A DNA stretch of 64,000 nt from Rhodothermales bacterium (lineage in GTDB: Bacteria > Bacteroidota > Rhodothermia > Rhodothermales > UBA10348), in contig JANQQV010000008.1 in the NCBI GenBank assembly GCA_028284865.1, positions 124,001 through 188,000 on the forward strand, given 5' to 3'. The notes beneath the pieces are model-generated. The model ran no database searches. It was not told the DNA's origin and saw only the letters and a program-made list of their open reading frames with translations. Positions within the stretch are counted from its first letter, which is position 1. Every line of letters starts with the position of its first letter. Shown piece by piece: positions 10,374-20,522 of the stretch. The translations under genes and the position numbers were made by a program.

Positions 10374-11327
10374 ATGCACACCCTCCAGGTCCAGGGCGTC
10401 ACCAAACAGTACGAAAAGGTGCTCGCCGTGAACAACGTCTCATTCGAGGCGCAACCCGGTCGGATTCTCGGCTTGCTCGGCCCCAACGGTGCCGGAAAGA
10501 CGACGTCCATCCGGATGATCACGTACATCACCATTCCTGATAGCGGGCAAATCCTGTTCGGCGGCCAAAAAGTCAGCCCAAAAAGTCAGGAAATCATGGG
10601 CTATCTGCCCGAAGAGCGCGGTCTCTACAAGAAGATGAAGGTCGGCGAGCAGCTGATGTACTTCGCCGAGCTGAAGGGTATGCCCAAGAGCGAAGCCCGC
10701 GATGCGATCAAGTACTGGCTCGACCGCATGGGGGCGCTCGATTGGGTATCCAAGGAGACCAATGAGCTCTCCAAGGGAATGCAGCAGAAGATCCAGTTCA
10801 TTGCGACGATCCTTCACGATCCCAAGCTGCTTATCCTGGATGAACCCTTTGGTGGCCTCGACCCGATCAACTCCGACCTCCTCCAGGATGTGATCCTCGA
10901 ACTGAAGGATTCGGGACGGACGATCCTGTTCGCCTCACACCGCATGGAGCAGGTCGAACAGCTCTGCGATGATATCTGCCTGGTTTCCAGGGGCGAAATC
11001 GTTGTCAATGGCGCCTTGAACGAAGTCAAGAAGCGTTACGGAAAGAACACTGTGATGATCGACTTCGAGGGCTCGGACGCTTTCCTGGATCCACTCGAAG
11101 CAGCCGGTGATGTGCGTGTCAATGTGCGATCGACGCGGCATGCTGAGATTCGACTTCTCAACGACACCCCGTCCAAGAAAGTGCTGCAGGCTGCTCTGGA
11201 GCACGTTTCTGACATCACCCGATTTGAATTGGTTGAACCCCCGATGCGGGAGATTTTCGTGACCGCCGTGACCGAACAACAGGGCGAGCAAGCCCTCGAG
11301 CCTCAAACGGAAGGAGGTGCAGCATGA
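10374..11327 (+). CDS. ABC transporter ATP-binding protein (NatA-like)
   Basis: LLGPNGAGKTTSIRM, LSKGMQQKIQ, LLILDEPFGGLDP. Confidence 0.95.
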   Translation: MHTLQVQGVTKQYEKVLAVNNVSFEAQPGRILGLLGPNGAGKTTSIRMITYITIPDSGQILFGGQKVSPKSQEIMGYLPEERGLYKKMKVGEQLMYFAELKGMPKSEARDAIKYWLDRMGALDWVSKETNELSKGMQQKIQFIATILHDPKLLILDEPFGGLDPINSDLLQDVILELKDSGRTILFASHRMEQVEQLCDDICLVSRGEIVVNGALNEVKKRYGKNTVMIDFEGSDAFLDPLEAAGDVRVNVRSTRHAEIRLLNDTPSKKVLQAALEHVSDITRFELVEPPMREIFVTAVTEQQGEQALEPQTEGGAA

Positions 11328-12616
11328 ACAAGACATTCATCGTAGCCAAGAACGAGTTCATGAAGCGGGTGAAGACCAAATGGTTCATCTTCACCACACT
11401 GCTCGGTCCTATCGTGCTGGTGGGCTTTTTCACCGTCATCGGCTTCGTGTCGGCCTCCGCCATTGAAGGCGGCGAGTCTACCATTGTGGTCCTTGACGAA
11501 ACCGACCGCATCGCTGAAAACCTGAGCGACCCTGAAGGCGACATGACCTTCACCGTTTCCGACGCCGACGAGGAAACGCTGCGTCAGCAGGTCCTCGATG
11601 GCGAATACAATGGCTACCTGGTCTTGCCTGCGGGATTGATCACCGGCGATGAGGGAGCCCGCTACTATTCGACCGAAGGAGGCGGTGTCAGTTCGTTCAA
11701 TTTCGACCTGCGCAGCATCATCCGGAATACCGTGCGCCAGCTGCGTCTGGAAGATCAGAACGTACCGTCCGAGGTCTTCGAGATCATCAACGCAGGCGTT
11801 TCGCTCGACACGATCAAGCTGTCCGAAGAAGGCGAAGAACAGGGCAGTTCCGCGGCCTACGCCATCGTCGGCGGCATCATGGGCTTCCTGATCTATCTGA
11901 CCATGCTGATCTACGGCTCTGTGGTTATGCAGGGGGTCATCCAGGAGAAGATGAACCGAGTCGTGGAAGTCATTGTGTCCTCCGTTCGGCCTTTCGATCT
12001 CCTGATGGGCAAGGTACTTGGTATCGGCGCGATGGGACTGGTCCAGATGACGTTTTGGGCAGGTCTGATCGCCGCGGGTACGTTGGGGTCCGGTGCCATC
12101 ATCAGCCTCTTCATCGACCCGGCGAACATGGATCTGCCTGACACCGCGACCCAAGCGGAAGTCCTGGACGCCGTCGGCTTCCAGGTACCCGAACTCGGAC
12201 CGGAAGTCTTCATCTTCTTCGTGATCTACTTCCTGCTGGGCTATTTGCTGTACTCAACCCTGTTCGCCGGAATCGGCTCAGCGGTTGAGCAGCAGCAGGA
12301 TGCACAGAGCCTGATGGTGCCGGTCATGATGCCCATCATCATCTCGATCGTCTTCCTTCAGGCCGTGATCGAAGCGCCCAATTCAGGACTGTCTGTCGCG
12401 CTGTCGTTGATTCCGTTTACCGCACCCATTCCGATGGTTGTGCGCGTGGCGATGATCGACGTACCGCTTTGGCAAATGGCGGCTTCCCTTTCCCTGCTGA
12501 TCGGAACGTTCGTTGGCGCCGTCTGGGTCTCCTCGCGGATCTACCGGGTCGGCATCCTGAGCTACGGCAAGAAGCCTTCGCTGAAAGAGATCATCAAGTG
12601 GATGCGGTACGCGTGA
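11324..12616 (+). CDS. ABC transporter permease (NatB / ABC-2 type)
   Basis: MNKTFIVAKNEFMKRVKTKWFIFTTLLGPIV; KMNRVVEVIVSSVRPFDLLMGKVLGIGAMGLVQ; 4-nt overlap with ATPase gene. Confidence 0.93.
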   Translation: MNKTFIVAKNEFMKRVKTKWFIFTTLLGPIVLVGFFTVIGFVSASAIEGGESTIVVLDETDRIAENLSDPEGDMTFTVSDADEETLRQQVLDGEYNGYLVLPAGLITGDEGARYYSTEGGGVSSFNFDLRSIIRNTVRQLRLEDQNVPSEVFEIINAGVSLDTIKLSEEGEEQGSSAAYAIVGGIMGFLIYLTMLIYGSVVMQGVIQEKMNRVVEVIVSSVRPFDLLMGKVLGIGAMGLVQMTFWAGLIAAGTLGSGAIISLFIDPANMDLPDTATQAEVLDAVGFQVPELGPEVFIFFVIYFLLGYLLYSTLFAGIGSAVEQQQDAQSLMVPVMMPIIISIVFLQAVIEAPNSGLSVALSLIPFTAPIPMVVRVAMIDVPLWQMAASLSLLIGTFVGAVWVSSRIYRVGILSYGKKPSLKEIIKWMRYA

Positions 12617-12684
12617 TCGCTGGAGACTGGCAGTGGCTGTCATGAGGGCCTACCTTGGGGTCGCACCCAAACGAGTAGGTCCTC

Positions 12685-13644
12685 ATGAAGTCTGTTTTCA
12701 GGAGCTCTGTATTTACCTGCGTCCTGGTGATTGTTCTGTGGGCCAATCCCGCAGCCGCGCAGTCGTCTGAGGATCTGAAAATGACCTATCTCGGTGCTGC
12801 CGGATGGATCATTGAGGACGGCAAGGTGGTGGTCCTGATCGACCCGTACATCACTCGTGCGAAGTATGGCGGTGGCGGCCACCCAGACGATGATCGACCC
12901 GATTATGGTCGCGACGAAGTGGTCCCCTCGGACACCAAACTGATCGATGACATCCTGGATGGGATCGGTGCGCCCGTAGACTTCATCCTGGTCCACCACA
13001 GCCACTTCGATCACCTGGGGGATGTGCCGTACATAGCCCAGAAGACGGGCGCAAAAGTGATCGGTACCGAGACGACCAAGAGGATCCTGCTGGCCTACGG
13101 CATTCCAAGTGAACAGCTTTATGCGGTCGGTGGCGGCGAGGACTACCAATTCGATGACTTCTCCATCCGCGTTCTGCCGGCCATTCATTCAGCATTGAAT
13201 GAGAAGCTGTACCACGATACGCGACGCTATAATCGGACCACCGAACTGAACGCTCCCTTGGTGGTCAGCGAGTTCATCGAGGGTGGATCGCTGCAGTTTT
13301 TGGCTCGGTTCGCGAAACACGAAGTCATGACGATGGGCTCGATGAACTTCCTCGAGCGCGAACTCGAAGGCATTCATCCCGATGTGCTCCTTGCTGGCAT
13401 CAATGGTTCGCGACTCGGCCTCTACAAATACGACGAGCGCCTCGCGAAAGTAACCGGCTATCCCCCCGTGGTCATTCCTACCCACTGGGACAATTTCCGC
13501 GTGCCGTACGGCTATAGCCAGGAGGCGAACATCCAGCGGAATCTGGTGCCCTTCGCTGACAAGATGAAATCGCTTTCTCCCGAGACTCGGGTCATCCTTC
13601 CAGTCCATCTCGAGCCGATCGTACTGGGACCGGTCGATCGCTAG
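12685..13644 (+). CDS. Exported MBL-fold metallo-hydrolase
   Basis: Signal peptide ...ANPAAAQ; YLGAAGWIIEDGKVVVLIDP and VHHSHFDHLGD metal-binding motif. Confidence 0.88.
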   Translation: MKSVFRSSVFTCVLVIVLWANPAAAQSSEDLKMTYLGAAGWIIEDGKVVVLIDPYITRAKYGGGGHPDDDRPDYGRDEVVPSDTKLIDDILDGIGAPVDFILVHHSHFDHLGDVPYIAQKTGAKVIGTETTKRILLAYGIPSEQLYAVGGGEDYQFDDFSIRVLPAIHSALNEKLYHDTRRYNRTTELNAPLVVSEFIEGGSLQFLARFAKHEVMTMGSMNFLERELEGIHPDVLLAGINGSRLGLYKYDERLAKVTGYPPVVIPTHWDNFRVPYGYSQEANIQRNLVPFADKMKSLSPETRVILPVHLEPIVLGPVDR

Positions 13645-13722
13645 AATCAGCTAACGTCTGCTCGCGACTCGATTCAATTCGGACAAGTCAGTCGTCTCTC
13701 CCTCTTTCACGGGAAATCGCTG

Positions 13723-14403
13723 CTATGTCAGTGCCACGAAGATTCGCTGGGCGGTGTCGGTGTCAATGACCCTGGGGCCGTCTGCCAAGGAAAGCGTGAC
13801 CCGTCCGACTGAAAGACCTTGTTCGTCGATCCGGACGCGCGTGTCCGGCATCAGGCCCTCGCCCTCGATGTACTCGAGAAAATCGGGATCCCCGTCAGCC
13901 ACGTGGTGGATGATCGCTTCATCGCCGGCAGCCAAATCGGCCAGCGTTGTTGTTGGTGAAGGCGCGATGTGTCCGGCCTTCGTCGGAATCGGATGACCGT
14001 GTGGGTCGTGCGTGGGGAAGCCCAGCATCTCGTCAATGCGCTCCTCGAATTCCTCCGAGATGTGATGCTCAAGCCGTTCGGCTTCGCGATGCATCTCGTG
14101 CCAAGAGAATCCCATCACGTTCTTGAGGAAGGTCTCCAGGAGCCGGTGATGGCGAATGATCTCGAGCGCCACCAGATTACCTGCTTCGGTCAGGACTGCG
14201 CCCTTGTACGAGACATGGTCGACCAATTCCATCTGGGCCAACCGCTTGAGCATGTTGGTGACCGTCGCAGACGACACGCCCATGGCGTCAGCCAGATCAT
14301 TCGTGCTTACTCGACCGAAAGCCTGCCGCTTGTAAATAGCCTTCAGATAGTCCTCTGCCACCTGGCTCAGCATGCGATGCGAAGATGAAGGTGAGTTGGA
14401 CAT
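13723..14403 (-). CDS. DtxR/MntR-family metal-dependent transcriptional regulator
   Basis: MLSQVAEDYLKAIYK...VSSATVTNMLKRLAQMELVDHVSYKGAVLTEAGN, HRLLETFL, EAERLEHHISEEFEERID; ATG at 14403 preferred to upstream GTG at 14511. Confidence 0.92.
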   Translation of the reverse strand: MSNSPSSSHRMLSQVAEDYLKAIYKRQAFGRVSTNDLADAMGVSSATVTNMLKRLAQMELVDHVSYKGAVLTEAGNLVALEIIRHHRLLETFLKNVMGFSWHEMHREAERLEHHISEEFEERIDEMLGFPTHDPHGHPIPTKAGHIAPSPTTTLADLAAGDEAIIHHVADGDPDFLEYIEGEGLMPDTRVRIDEQGLSVGRVTLSLADGPRVIDTDTAQRIFVALT

Positions 14404-14514
14404 GGAGTTCAGACGGACCCAGGCGAATTCGGGCGATTCGGGCTCGAACCAAGCGATTATCGACGTACTCAAAGGTAGTCGACTGGCAGATCCGGGAGCG
14501 AAGCTGTTCACGTT

Positions 14515-14528
14515 TTAGCCTGGGCTAA
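14515..14528. promoter_or_regulatory. Candidate DtxR/MntR-type operator palindrome
   Basis: TTAGCC-tg-GGCTAA upstream of the DtxR-family gene. Confidence 0.5.
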
Positions 14529-14669
14529 CAATAGCGCCGGGGCAGACGCGGGACAAATCGTCCCGACTATTTGCCCTGATCACAACGGAACACCCGGGAT
14601 GGCAACCTCTATCAATCGTCCGATCTCCCTCGAATCGAGGCGCACTCCCGTCGCTTTCGCATCCCATCT

Positions 14670-17600
14670 GTGAAACGCTGCACCCTCATAGCGATCATCC
14701 TGCTCGGTCTGTTTGCAGCAGCCCTGCCCGCGAATGCCCAGTACTTCCGATACGGGAAGAACAAGGTGCATTACGAAGACCAGGATTGGTCCTTCATCCA
14801 GAGCCGGCACTTCACGGTCTACTACTACGGGGATCCGGCGCTCGCCGACTTCGCGGCTCGCGCCGCGGAGGAGGCCTTCGGTTCGATGGCCCGTCTTTTC
14901 CGCTTCGAACCCGAGAAGCGGATCGCGATGATCGTCTATCCGAATCACGCAGAGTTTGCTGTCACCAACGCGGTGAATTTGCCCACCTTTTCCGAAGGGA
15001 TCGGGGGCGTCACGGAGCTCTACAAGAACCGCATCGCCATCCCGTTCGCAGGCGACTACCGGGATTTCCGTCGCGTGGTCCATCATGAACTCCTGCATGC
15101 GGTCGTCAACGAGGTGTACTACGGTGGCTCGATTCAAAGCCTGATCCAGTTGGGCCCGCGCATGCGCATCCCCCTCTGGTTCAACGAAGGCCTGGCTGAG
15201 TATCTCGCATTGGGATGGGATACGCAGTCCGACATGTATATCCGAGAGGCCGTCATCAATGATCACCTTCCGGATATCGATCAGCTCAACGGCTATTTCG
15301 CGTATCGAGGAGGACAGGCCGTCTGGGACTACGTGGCCGAGCAGTACGGTCAGGAGAAGATTGCCGAGATCCTTCGCCGCCTGCAGACGGCGCGCTCGGT
15401 CAGCCAGGCGTTCCAGCGATCAATCGGGCTAACGGTCGATGAACTGAGCGACCAATGGAAGCGGTCGCTTCGCGAAATCCATTTCCCGGAAGTGACGGCG
15501 CGCGAATCCCTCGAGGAAATCGGGGATGCCATCATCACCGATCAGGATGGCTTCTACAACGCCAGCCCCGCCCTCTCACCACTCGGTGATAAACTCGCCT
15601 TCGTCACAACGACGAGCGGCCTCTTCGACATCTACATCGCCGACGCGCACGATGGCACGATCCAGAAACGCCTGGTTCAGGGTCAGCTCTCGCGCGAGTT
15701 CGAATCTCTTCGGATTCTGACTCCCGGATTGTCCTGGAGTCCGGATGGCAACACACTAGCGGCCGCCGTTCGTTCAGGGCGCTCGGACGCGGTCATCCTC
15801 ATCGATGTGATGACAGAGCGCACCGAGCGCATCGAAGTGCCCGGTGTCAAGCAGATCCTGTCCCTGGATTGGAGCCCGAATGGCGAACAGATCGCGATGA
15901 GTGCTTCAGATGGGCAGCAGTCCGACATCTGGGTGCTGACCCTGGCTGATCAGTCCGTTATCAACCTGACAAACGATGTGTGGGGCGATTTCGAACCTGC
16001 GTGGAGTCCTGACGGAGAAGTCATCGTCTTCCATTCCGACCGAGGCGGAGAGACGGAGTTGGGTCGGCTTCCAGCCACGGACACCCGCCTGCTCGAACAC
16101 ACGTTCGATCAACTGGACCTGTATCTGTTGCGTCCTGACGGGCGATTTGCTCGTCGCTTGACCAACAACGACACGTGGGACGATCACAGCGCACGCTTTG
16201 GAGAAAGCACCGAGCGGATTGTCTTCATCTCGGATCGCAACGGCATCCCGAACCTGTACGAGAAGCACCTTGAAACCGGCCGTGTTCGCCCGCTGACGGA
16301 TCTCGACGTCGGGGTAATGGAGGTTGCGGTAGCCCGTGGGAATGACCTGGCTGCCCTGGTCAGTCTGCGCAACGGTATCCCTTCGATCTACACCCTTCGG
16401 CTGCCCTTCGATCGGCAGCTGCCGCGCGACCCCCTGATTCCGAACGTCTGGGCCCAGCGCGTCGATCAGAGCGAGTTCCGCGAAGCGCCTGCCGTGACCG
16501 TAGCAGGACCGAGTCGCCTGGACGGGAATCCGTTCCTGCGAGATGCATCAGACGGCATTGCCTATCTCAGAGGCCGCAAGCGGTTGTTTCCGCCCGAGCC
16601 GGAGCTTCCAGTGATCCCGGACCTTGATTCGTTGATGGCCAATCTGCCCGATGAAGCTGCGGCGGCCCTGCTGGCATTAGAAAACCGCGAGCCGGTCGAT
16701 GTGCCCATCGACTCATTTGTCGCTCAGCTGGAAATCGATTTTGAGACGCTCACTGCCCGCAGCGCACCCCCTCGACCGCTGGATCCTGTGCAGGCGTTGA
16801 TTTCGCCCACATCAGGACCTCATGTAGATGAGGATGGCGACTTCATTCCCCGGGACTACAAGCTGCGCTTCTCGCCGGACATCGTGTACGGGGCGGCGGG
16901 GTATGATGCGATATACGGCGTGCAGGGCGTGACCCAGATGCGGTTCTCCGACATGCTGGGCGATCATCAGTTCATTCTGGCGACCAACCTGCTGCTCGAC
17001 CTGCGCAACTCGGACTACTCCCTGGCCTACCAGTACTTGCCTCGACGCATGGACTGGACCGTCTCGGGATTCCACGTATCGCGGCTCCTGGCTGACTTCA
17101 CCGAATCGGACCCGACCTACTTCCGCTATCGCCAATTCGGGGCCAGCATCGCAGCCAGCTATCCCTTCGACAAATTCCACCGCCTGGACGCGGACATCGG
17201 CGTGGTGGGCGTCAATCAGGCTGACATCACCGATGTCACCGTGCCTCCTGTCAGCCGGGCATTGCTCATCCCACGACTCACATTCACGCGGGACGTGACG
17301 ACTCCGGGGTTCCTCTCCCCGATTGATGGCGGGCGATTGGCTGTTTCCATTTCCGGAGCTCCGCTGGCCTTCAACGACGCAAACATCCGATTCGGTACCG
17401 TTTTGTTTGATGCGCGCCTCTACGAATCGTTCGGCCGGAGTCGCTACACCTGGGCGCTGCGCATGTCGACGGGCCATTCGTTCGGACGCACGCAGCAGGT
17501 GTTCTACACGTCGGGTGTCCAGAATTGGCTCAATCGGGACTTTGATGACGTCAATGGTTTCCCAATCGAGGAAGTCACAGACTTCGTGTTCGCGACGCCG

Positions 17601-17978
17601 ATGATGCCACTTCGCGGGTATGACATCAACTCGGCGAACGGTTCGCATTTCGGATTGATCAACTTCGAGTTCCGATTCCCGCTATTGGCGGCCGCGCTTC
17701 CAGGCCCGCTACCCTTCATCCCGCTCTACAACATTCAGGGGCAGGTCTTTGCCGACGTGGGAAATGTCTGGGGTGGCCGCACGTCTTCCCGTGGCGAACT
17801 GGCGCCCGGCGAAACGGCACTGCCGCGCCGAGGTGTCGAGGACATCATGGCCGGAACCGGATTCGGATTCCGGACGCTTTTCCTCGGCTTGCCCGTTCGC
17901 ATGGATCTGGCCTGGCCGTTCGATGGTCGCTCATTCGGCGATCGCCACTTCTACCTGAGCGTTGGACTCGACTTTTGA
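14670..17978 (+). CDS. Large exported protein: peptidase-MA-like domain, TolB/PD40 propeller, C-terminal BamA-like barrel
   Basis: GTG start; HHELLHAVVNE, WFNEGLAEYLA (HExxH-like metalloprotease), repeated SWSPDGNTLAAA-type PD40 repeats, C-terminal barrel ending YLSVGLDF. Confidence 0.85.
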   Translation: MKRCTLIAIILLGLFAAALPANAQYFRYGKNKVHYEDQDWSFIQSRHFTVYYYGDPALADFAARAAEEAFGSMARLFRFEPEKRIAMIVYPNHAEFAVTNAVNLPTFSEGIGGVTELYKNRIAIPFAGDYRDFRRVVHHELLHAVVNEVYYGGSIQSLIQLGPRMRIPLWFNEGLAEYLALGWDTQSDMYIREAVINDHLPDIDQLNGYFAYRGGQAVWDYVAEQYGQEKIAEILRRLQTARSVSQAFQRSIGLTVDELSDQWKRSLREIHFPEVTARESLEEIGDAIITDQDGFYNASPALSPLGDKLAFVTTTSGLFDIYIADAHDGTIQKRLVQGQLSREFESLRILTPGLSWSPDGNTLAAAVRSGRSDAVILIDVMTERTERIEVPGVKQILSLDWSPNGEQIAMSASDGQQSDIWVLTLADQSVINLTNDVWGDFEPAWSPDGEVIVFHSDRGGETELGRLPATDTRLLEHTFDQLDLYLLRPDGRFARRLTNNDTWDDHSARFGESTERIVFISDRNGIPNLYEKHLETGRVRPLTDLDVGVMEVAVARGNDLAALVSLRNGIPSIYTLRLPFDRQLPRDPLIPNVWAQRVDQSEFREAPAVTVAGPSRLDGNPFLRDASDGIAYLRGRKRLFPPEPELPVIPDLDSLMANLPDEAAAALLALENREPVDVPIDSFVAQLEIDFETLTARSAPPRPLDPVQALISPTSGPHVDEDGDFIPRDYKLRFSPDIVYGAAGYDAIYGVQGVTQMRFSDMLGDHQFILATNLLLDLRNSDYSLAYQYLPRRMDWTVSGFHVSRLLADFTESDPTYFRYRQFGASIAASYPFDKFHRLDADIGVVGVNQADITDVTVPPVSRALLIPRLTFTRDVTTPGFLSPIDGGRLAVSISGAPLAFNDANIRFGTVLFDARLYESFGRSRYTWALRMSTGHSFGRTQQVFYTSGVQNWLNRDFDDVNGFPIEEVTDFVFATPMMPLRGYDINSANGSHFGLINFEFRFPLLAAALPGPLPFIPLYNIQGQVFADVGNVWGGRTSSRGELAPGETALPRRGVEDIMAGTGFGFRTLFLGLPVRMDLAWPFDGRSFGDRHFYLSVGLDF

Positions 17979-18061
17979 TGGACGAGTCGGTCTGAATTCT
18001 TTGTGACACTCCAGCTCAGTTCGCCCGTAACCTGATTCGATTCCCCTCCCTATTTTGAATC

Positions 18062-18865
18062 ATGTCCCGCACCTACACCAAGAAGGAAGTCGAAGAAATT
18101 CTGCGTCGCGCCGCCCAATCAACGGCCGAAGCACAGGATGAGCGCAGCCAGGACTCCGGTCTTTCGATCGAAGACCTCGTTGAAATCGGCACCGAGTCCG
18201 GTCTGGACCCGGCGGAAATCGTTCGAGCGGCGCAAGGACTGGACCAAGGCGACTCTCGGACCTACCAGCAGACCCTGCTGGGGATGGACATCAGTGCCTC
18301 GCATTCGGTTAGACTGCCCGGCCGCATTACGGATGAAGAGTGGCGATCCCTTGTCTCCGACTGCCGGAAGACGTTCTATGCCAAGGGCAACGTGGTGGAA
18401 ACGGGACCGCTGAAGGAGTGGTCAAACGGTAACCTGCATGTGACCACTGAGCCCGAAGGCGATGACACGCTGTTGACGTTCAGGACCCACCGAAGCGCCG
18501 CCGCCTCCCTTCTTGGCGCTGCGGGCAGCGCCCTGTTCATCACGCTGATGATGTCGACCCGGTTGTGGTCGGGTGAATTCCTCGAAGGCGGTTTCTTCGT
18601 CATGCTGGGCATGTTGGGCACGACTTCCATCGTTCTGGCTCTGATGGGCACCCTTGGTACGAAACGATGGGCGCGCACTCGAAAAGAGCAGATGCAGCAA
18701 CTTGCAGCGCGGGCAGGTGCTCGGCGGGCCGAGGAGACAGGAAAAGAGAAGGCATCCGTGGTGGAAGCACTTCCTCAGGCTGAACCACGGATCTCGCTGG
18801 AAAGTGAACCCTTGCAGGAAGAACCCAGCGAAGAACGCATCACGGCAAGGCACCGAGAACGATAG
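18062..18865 (+). CDS. Hypothetical membrane protein, paralog of 37457..38314
   Basis: YTKKEVEEILRRAAQ...LSIEDLVEIGTESGLDPAEIVRAAQ; two hydrophobic segments mid-protein. Confidence 0.7.
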   Translation: MSRTYTKKEVEEILRRAAQSTAEAQDERSQDSGLSIEDLVEIGTESGLDPAEIVRAAQGLDQGDSRTYQQTLLGMDISASHSVRLPGRITDEEWRSLVSDCRKTFYAKGNVVETGPLKEWSNGNLHVTTEPEGDDTLLTFRTHRSAAASLLGAAGSALFITLMMSTRLWSGEFLEGGFFVMLGMLGTTSIVLALMGTLGTKRWARTRKEQMQQLAARAGARRAEETGKEKASVVEALPQAEPRISLESEPLQEEPSEERITARHRER

Positions 18866-19047
18866 GTCGCCTTGATCGGGCAGCGTCGGATTGTGAAAAC
18901 CCTCCGAAAGCCGCTTCTGATGCTTTCAGAGGGCGAACTACCCCAAGAATCCGTGGTAGATGACGGGCTCTACTCTTCTGCGAAGATTGGCGACTCCCTG
19001 ATCGGGCGTTGTCCAGAAGAGACTCCCACCTTATTGCCCGCTAGCCG

Positions 19048-20349
19048 ATGCAGACCGAGATCAGAAACATCAACGACGTTGAGCTCGAATTTGAGTTGAA
19101 CGCCACCGCCGAAGACCTGGCTCACGAAATCAACGAAGCCATCCGTCGTCAGCGCGTTCGCACGACCCTGAAGGGCTTCCGCCCGGGCAAAGTGCCGACC
19201 GGCATGGTCAAGAAGATGTACGGCAAAGCGCTGGCTTATGGTGTTGCCGAGGATCGCGTCCAGCAGACGTTCCGCAGCGAAGTACTCGAAGGCGACAGTG
19301 CGTACGATGTGCTTGGCCAGCCAACGATCACCGAGTTGGACTACGACTACGAAGGCGACCTGAAAGCGGTCGTCAGCTTCGGCATTCGCCCGAAGGTGGA
19401 GCTGAAGGATGTTTCGAAGGTGAAGATCTCGAAGCTGGTTCACGAGATCACCGACGAGGATGTTGACAAGGAGGTGGAGCACCTGCTGGCACAGCACGCA
19501 GACTTGACCCCGGATGACGGTCCAGCCAAGAAGGACTCCTATGTCATCGTGGACATGCAGCGTCTGGATGGCAAGAAAGGTGATCCGATCGAAGGTGAGA
19601 AGCAGGAAGGCGTGCCGTTCCTCCTCTCCGACGAAAACCTCATGCCGGAGCTTCGCAAAGCGGTGACCGGCATGAAGATCGACAAGACCAAAGAGGTTGC
19701 GCTTCCAGGACCGGAAGGCGAAGACGACCGCTACTACGCTGTCACGCTCAAGGAAGTGAAGATCCGCGAGCTTCCAGAGCTGGACGACGAGATGGTCAAG
19801 AAAGTGACCAACGACCAGGTCGAAACCGCAGAAGCGCTCAAGGAGCAGATCCGCGAGCAGCTTGTGGACGGCTGGAATCAGCGCAGCCGGGAGTACTTCC
19901 AGTCCGACGCCATCGAAAAGCTGATCGACATGCACGAATTCGAGGTCCCGAGCTCGGTTGTCGAGATGTACCTCGATGCCTACGTCAACGAGATCAAGTC
20001 GAAGAACAACGACGAGCTGCCCGAAGGCTTCAACGAAGCAGGCTATCGCGAAGGCCGCAAGGAAGAAGCCGCAAATCAGGCGCGTTGGATGTTCATTCGC
20101 GATGCCATCGTGGCCGAGCATGGCTTTGAAGTCACCGACGAAGACCGCGACGAGCACTTCGAGAAGATGGGCGCCCAGGGTGGATTCTCTGGCGACATGA
20201 TGCGCTCATACTACCAGTCCATGCCGCAGCTAATGGACCAGGTCGACCAGGGCATCCTCTCGACGAAAGTCTTTGGTTGGCTGGAAGGCCAGATGAAGGT
20301 CACCGAGAAGGACAAGGACGCGTACGAGAAGGAAATGAAGAAGGGCTGA
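19048..20349 (+). CDS. tig: Trigger factor
   Basis: VRTTLKGFRPGKVPTGMVKKMYG; FKBP-like and C-terminal domains; precedes clpP. Confidence 0.93.
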   Translation: MQTEIRNINDVELEFELNATAEDLAHEINEAIRRQRVRTTLKGFRPGKVPTGMVKKMYGKALAYGVAEDRVQQTFRSEVLEGDSAYDVLGQPTITELDYDYEGDLKAVVSFGIRPKVELKDVSKVKISKLVHEITDEDVDKEVEHLLAQHADLTPDDGPAKKDSYVIVDMQRLDGKKGDPIEGEKQEGVPFLLSDENLMPELRKAVTGMKIDKTKEVALPGPEGEDDRYYAVTLKEVKIRELPELDDEMVKKVTNDQVETAEALKEQIREQLVDGWNQRSREYFQSDAIEKLIDMHEFEVPSSVVEMYLDAYVNEIKSKNNDELPEGFNEAGYREGRKEEAANQARWMFIRDAIVAEHGFEVTDEDRDEHFEKMGAQGGFSGDMMRSYYQSMPQLMDQVDQGILSTKVFGWLEGQMKVTEKDKDAYEKEMKKG

Positions 20350-20522
20350 TCGCTCTCCTTCGTCCTTCAGACGACCTGAAATCCCGACCGTCGCTCACAT
20401 CGTGACGACCTTCAGCATCGGCGGAACCCGTCGATAACAGGACTGGTTCGAACCTGCGTTTGCCACCGGCGTGAGCAGACTCAGCGGACCCTCATTCCCA
20501 TTCAGCCCAATCCAGCGTCCCG

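Noticed and set aside
18970-20157. 395-aa minus-strand ORF
   Set aside because: Antisense to trigger factor; shadow ORF
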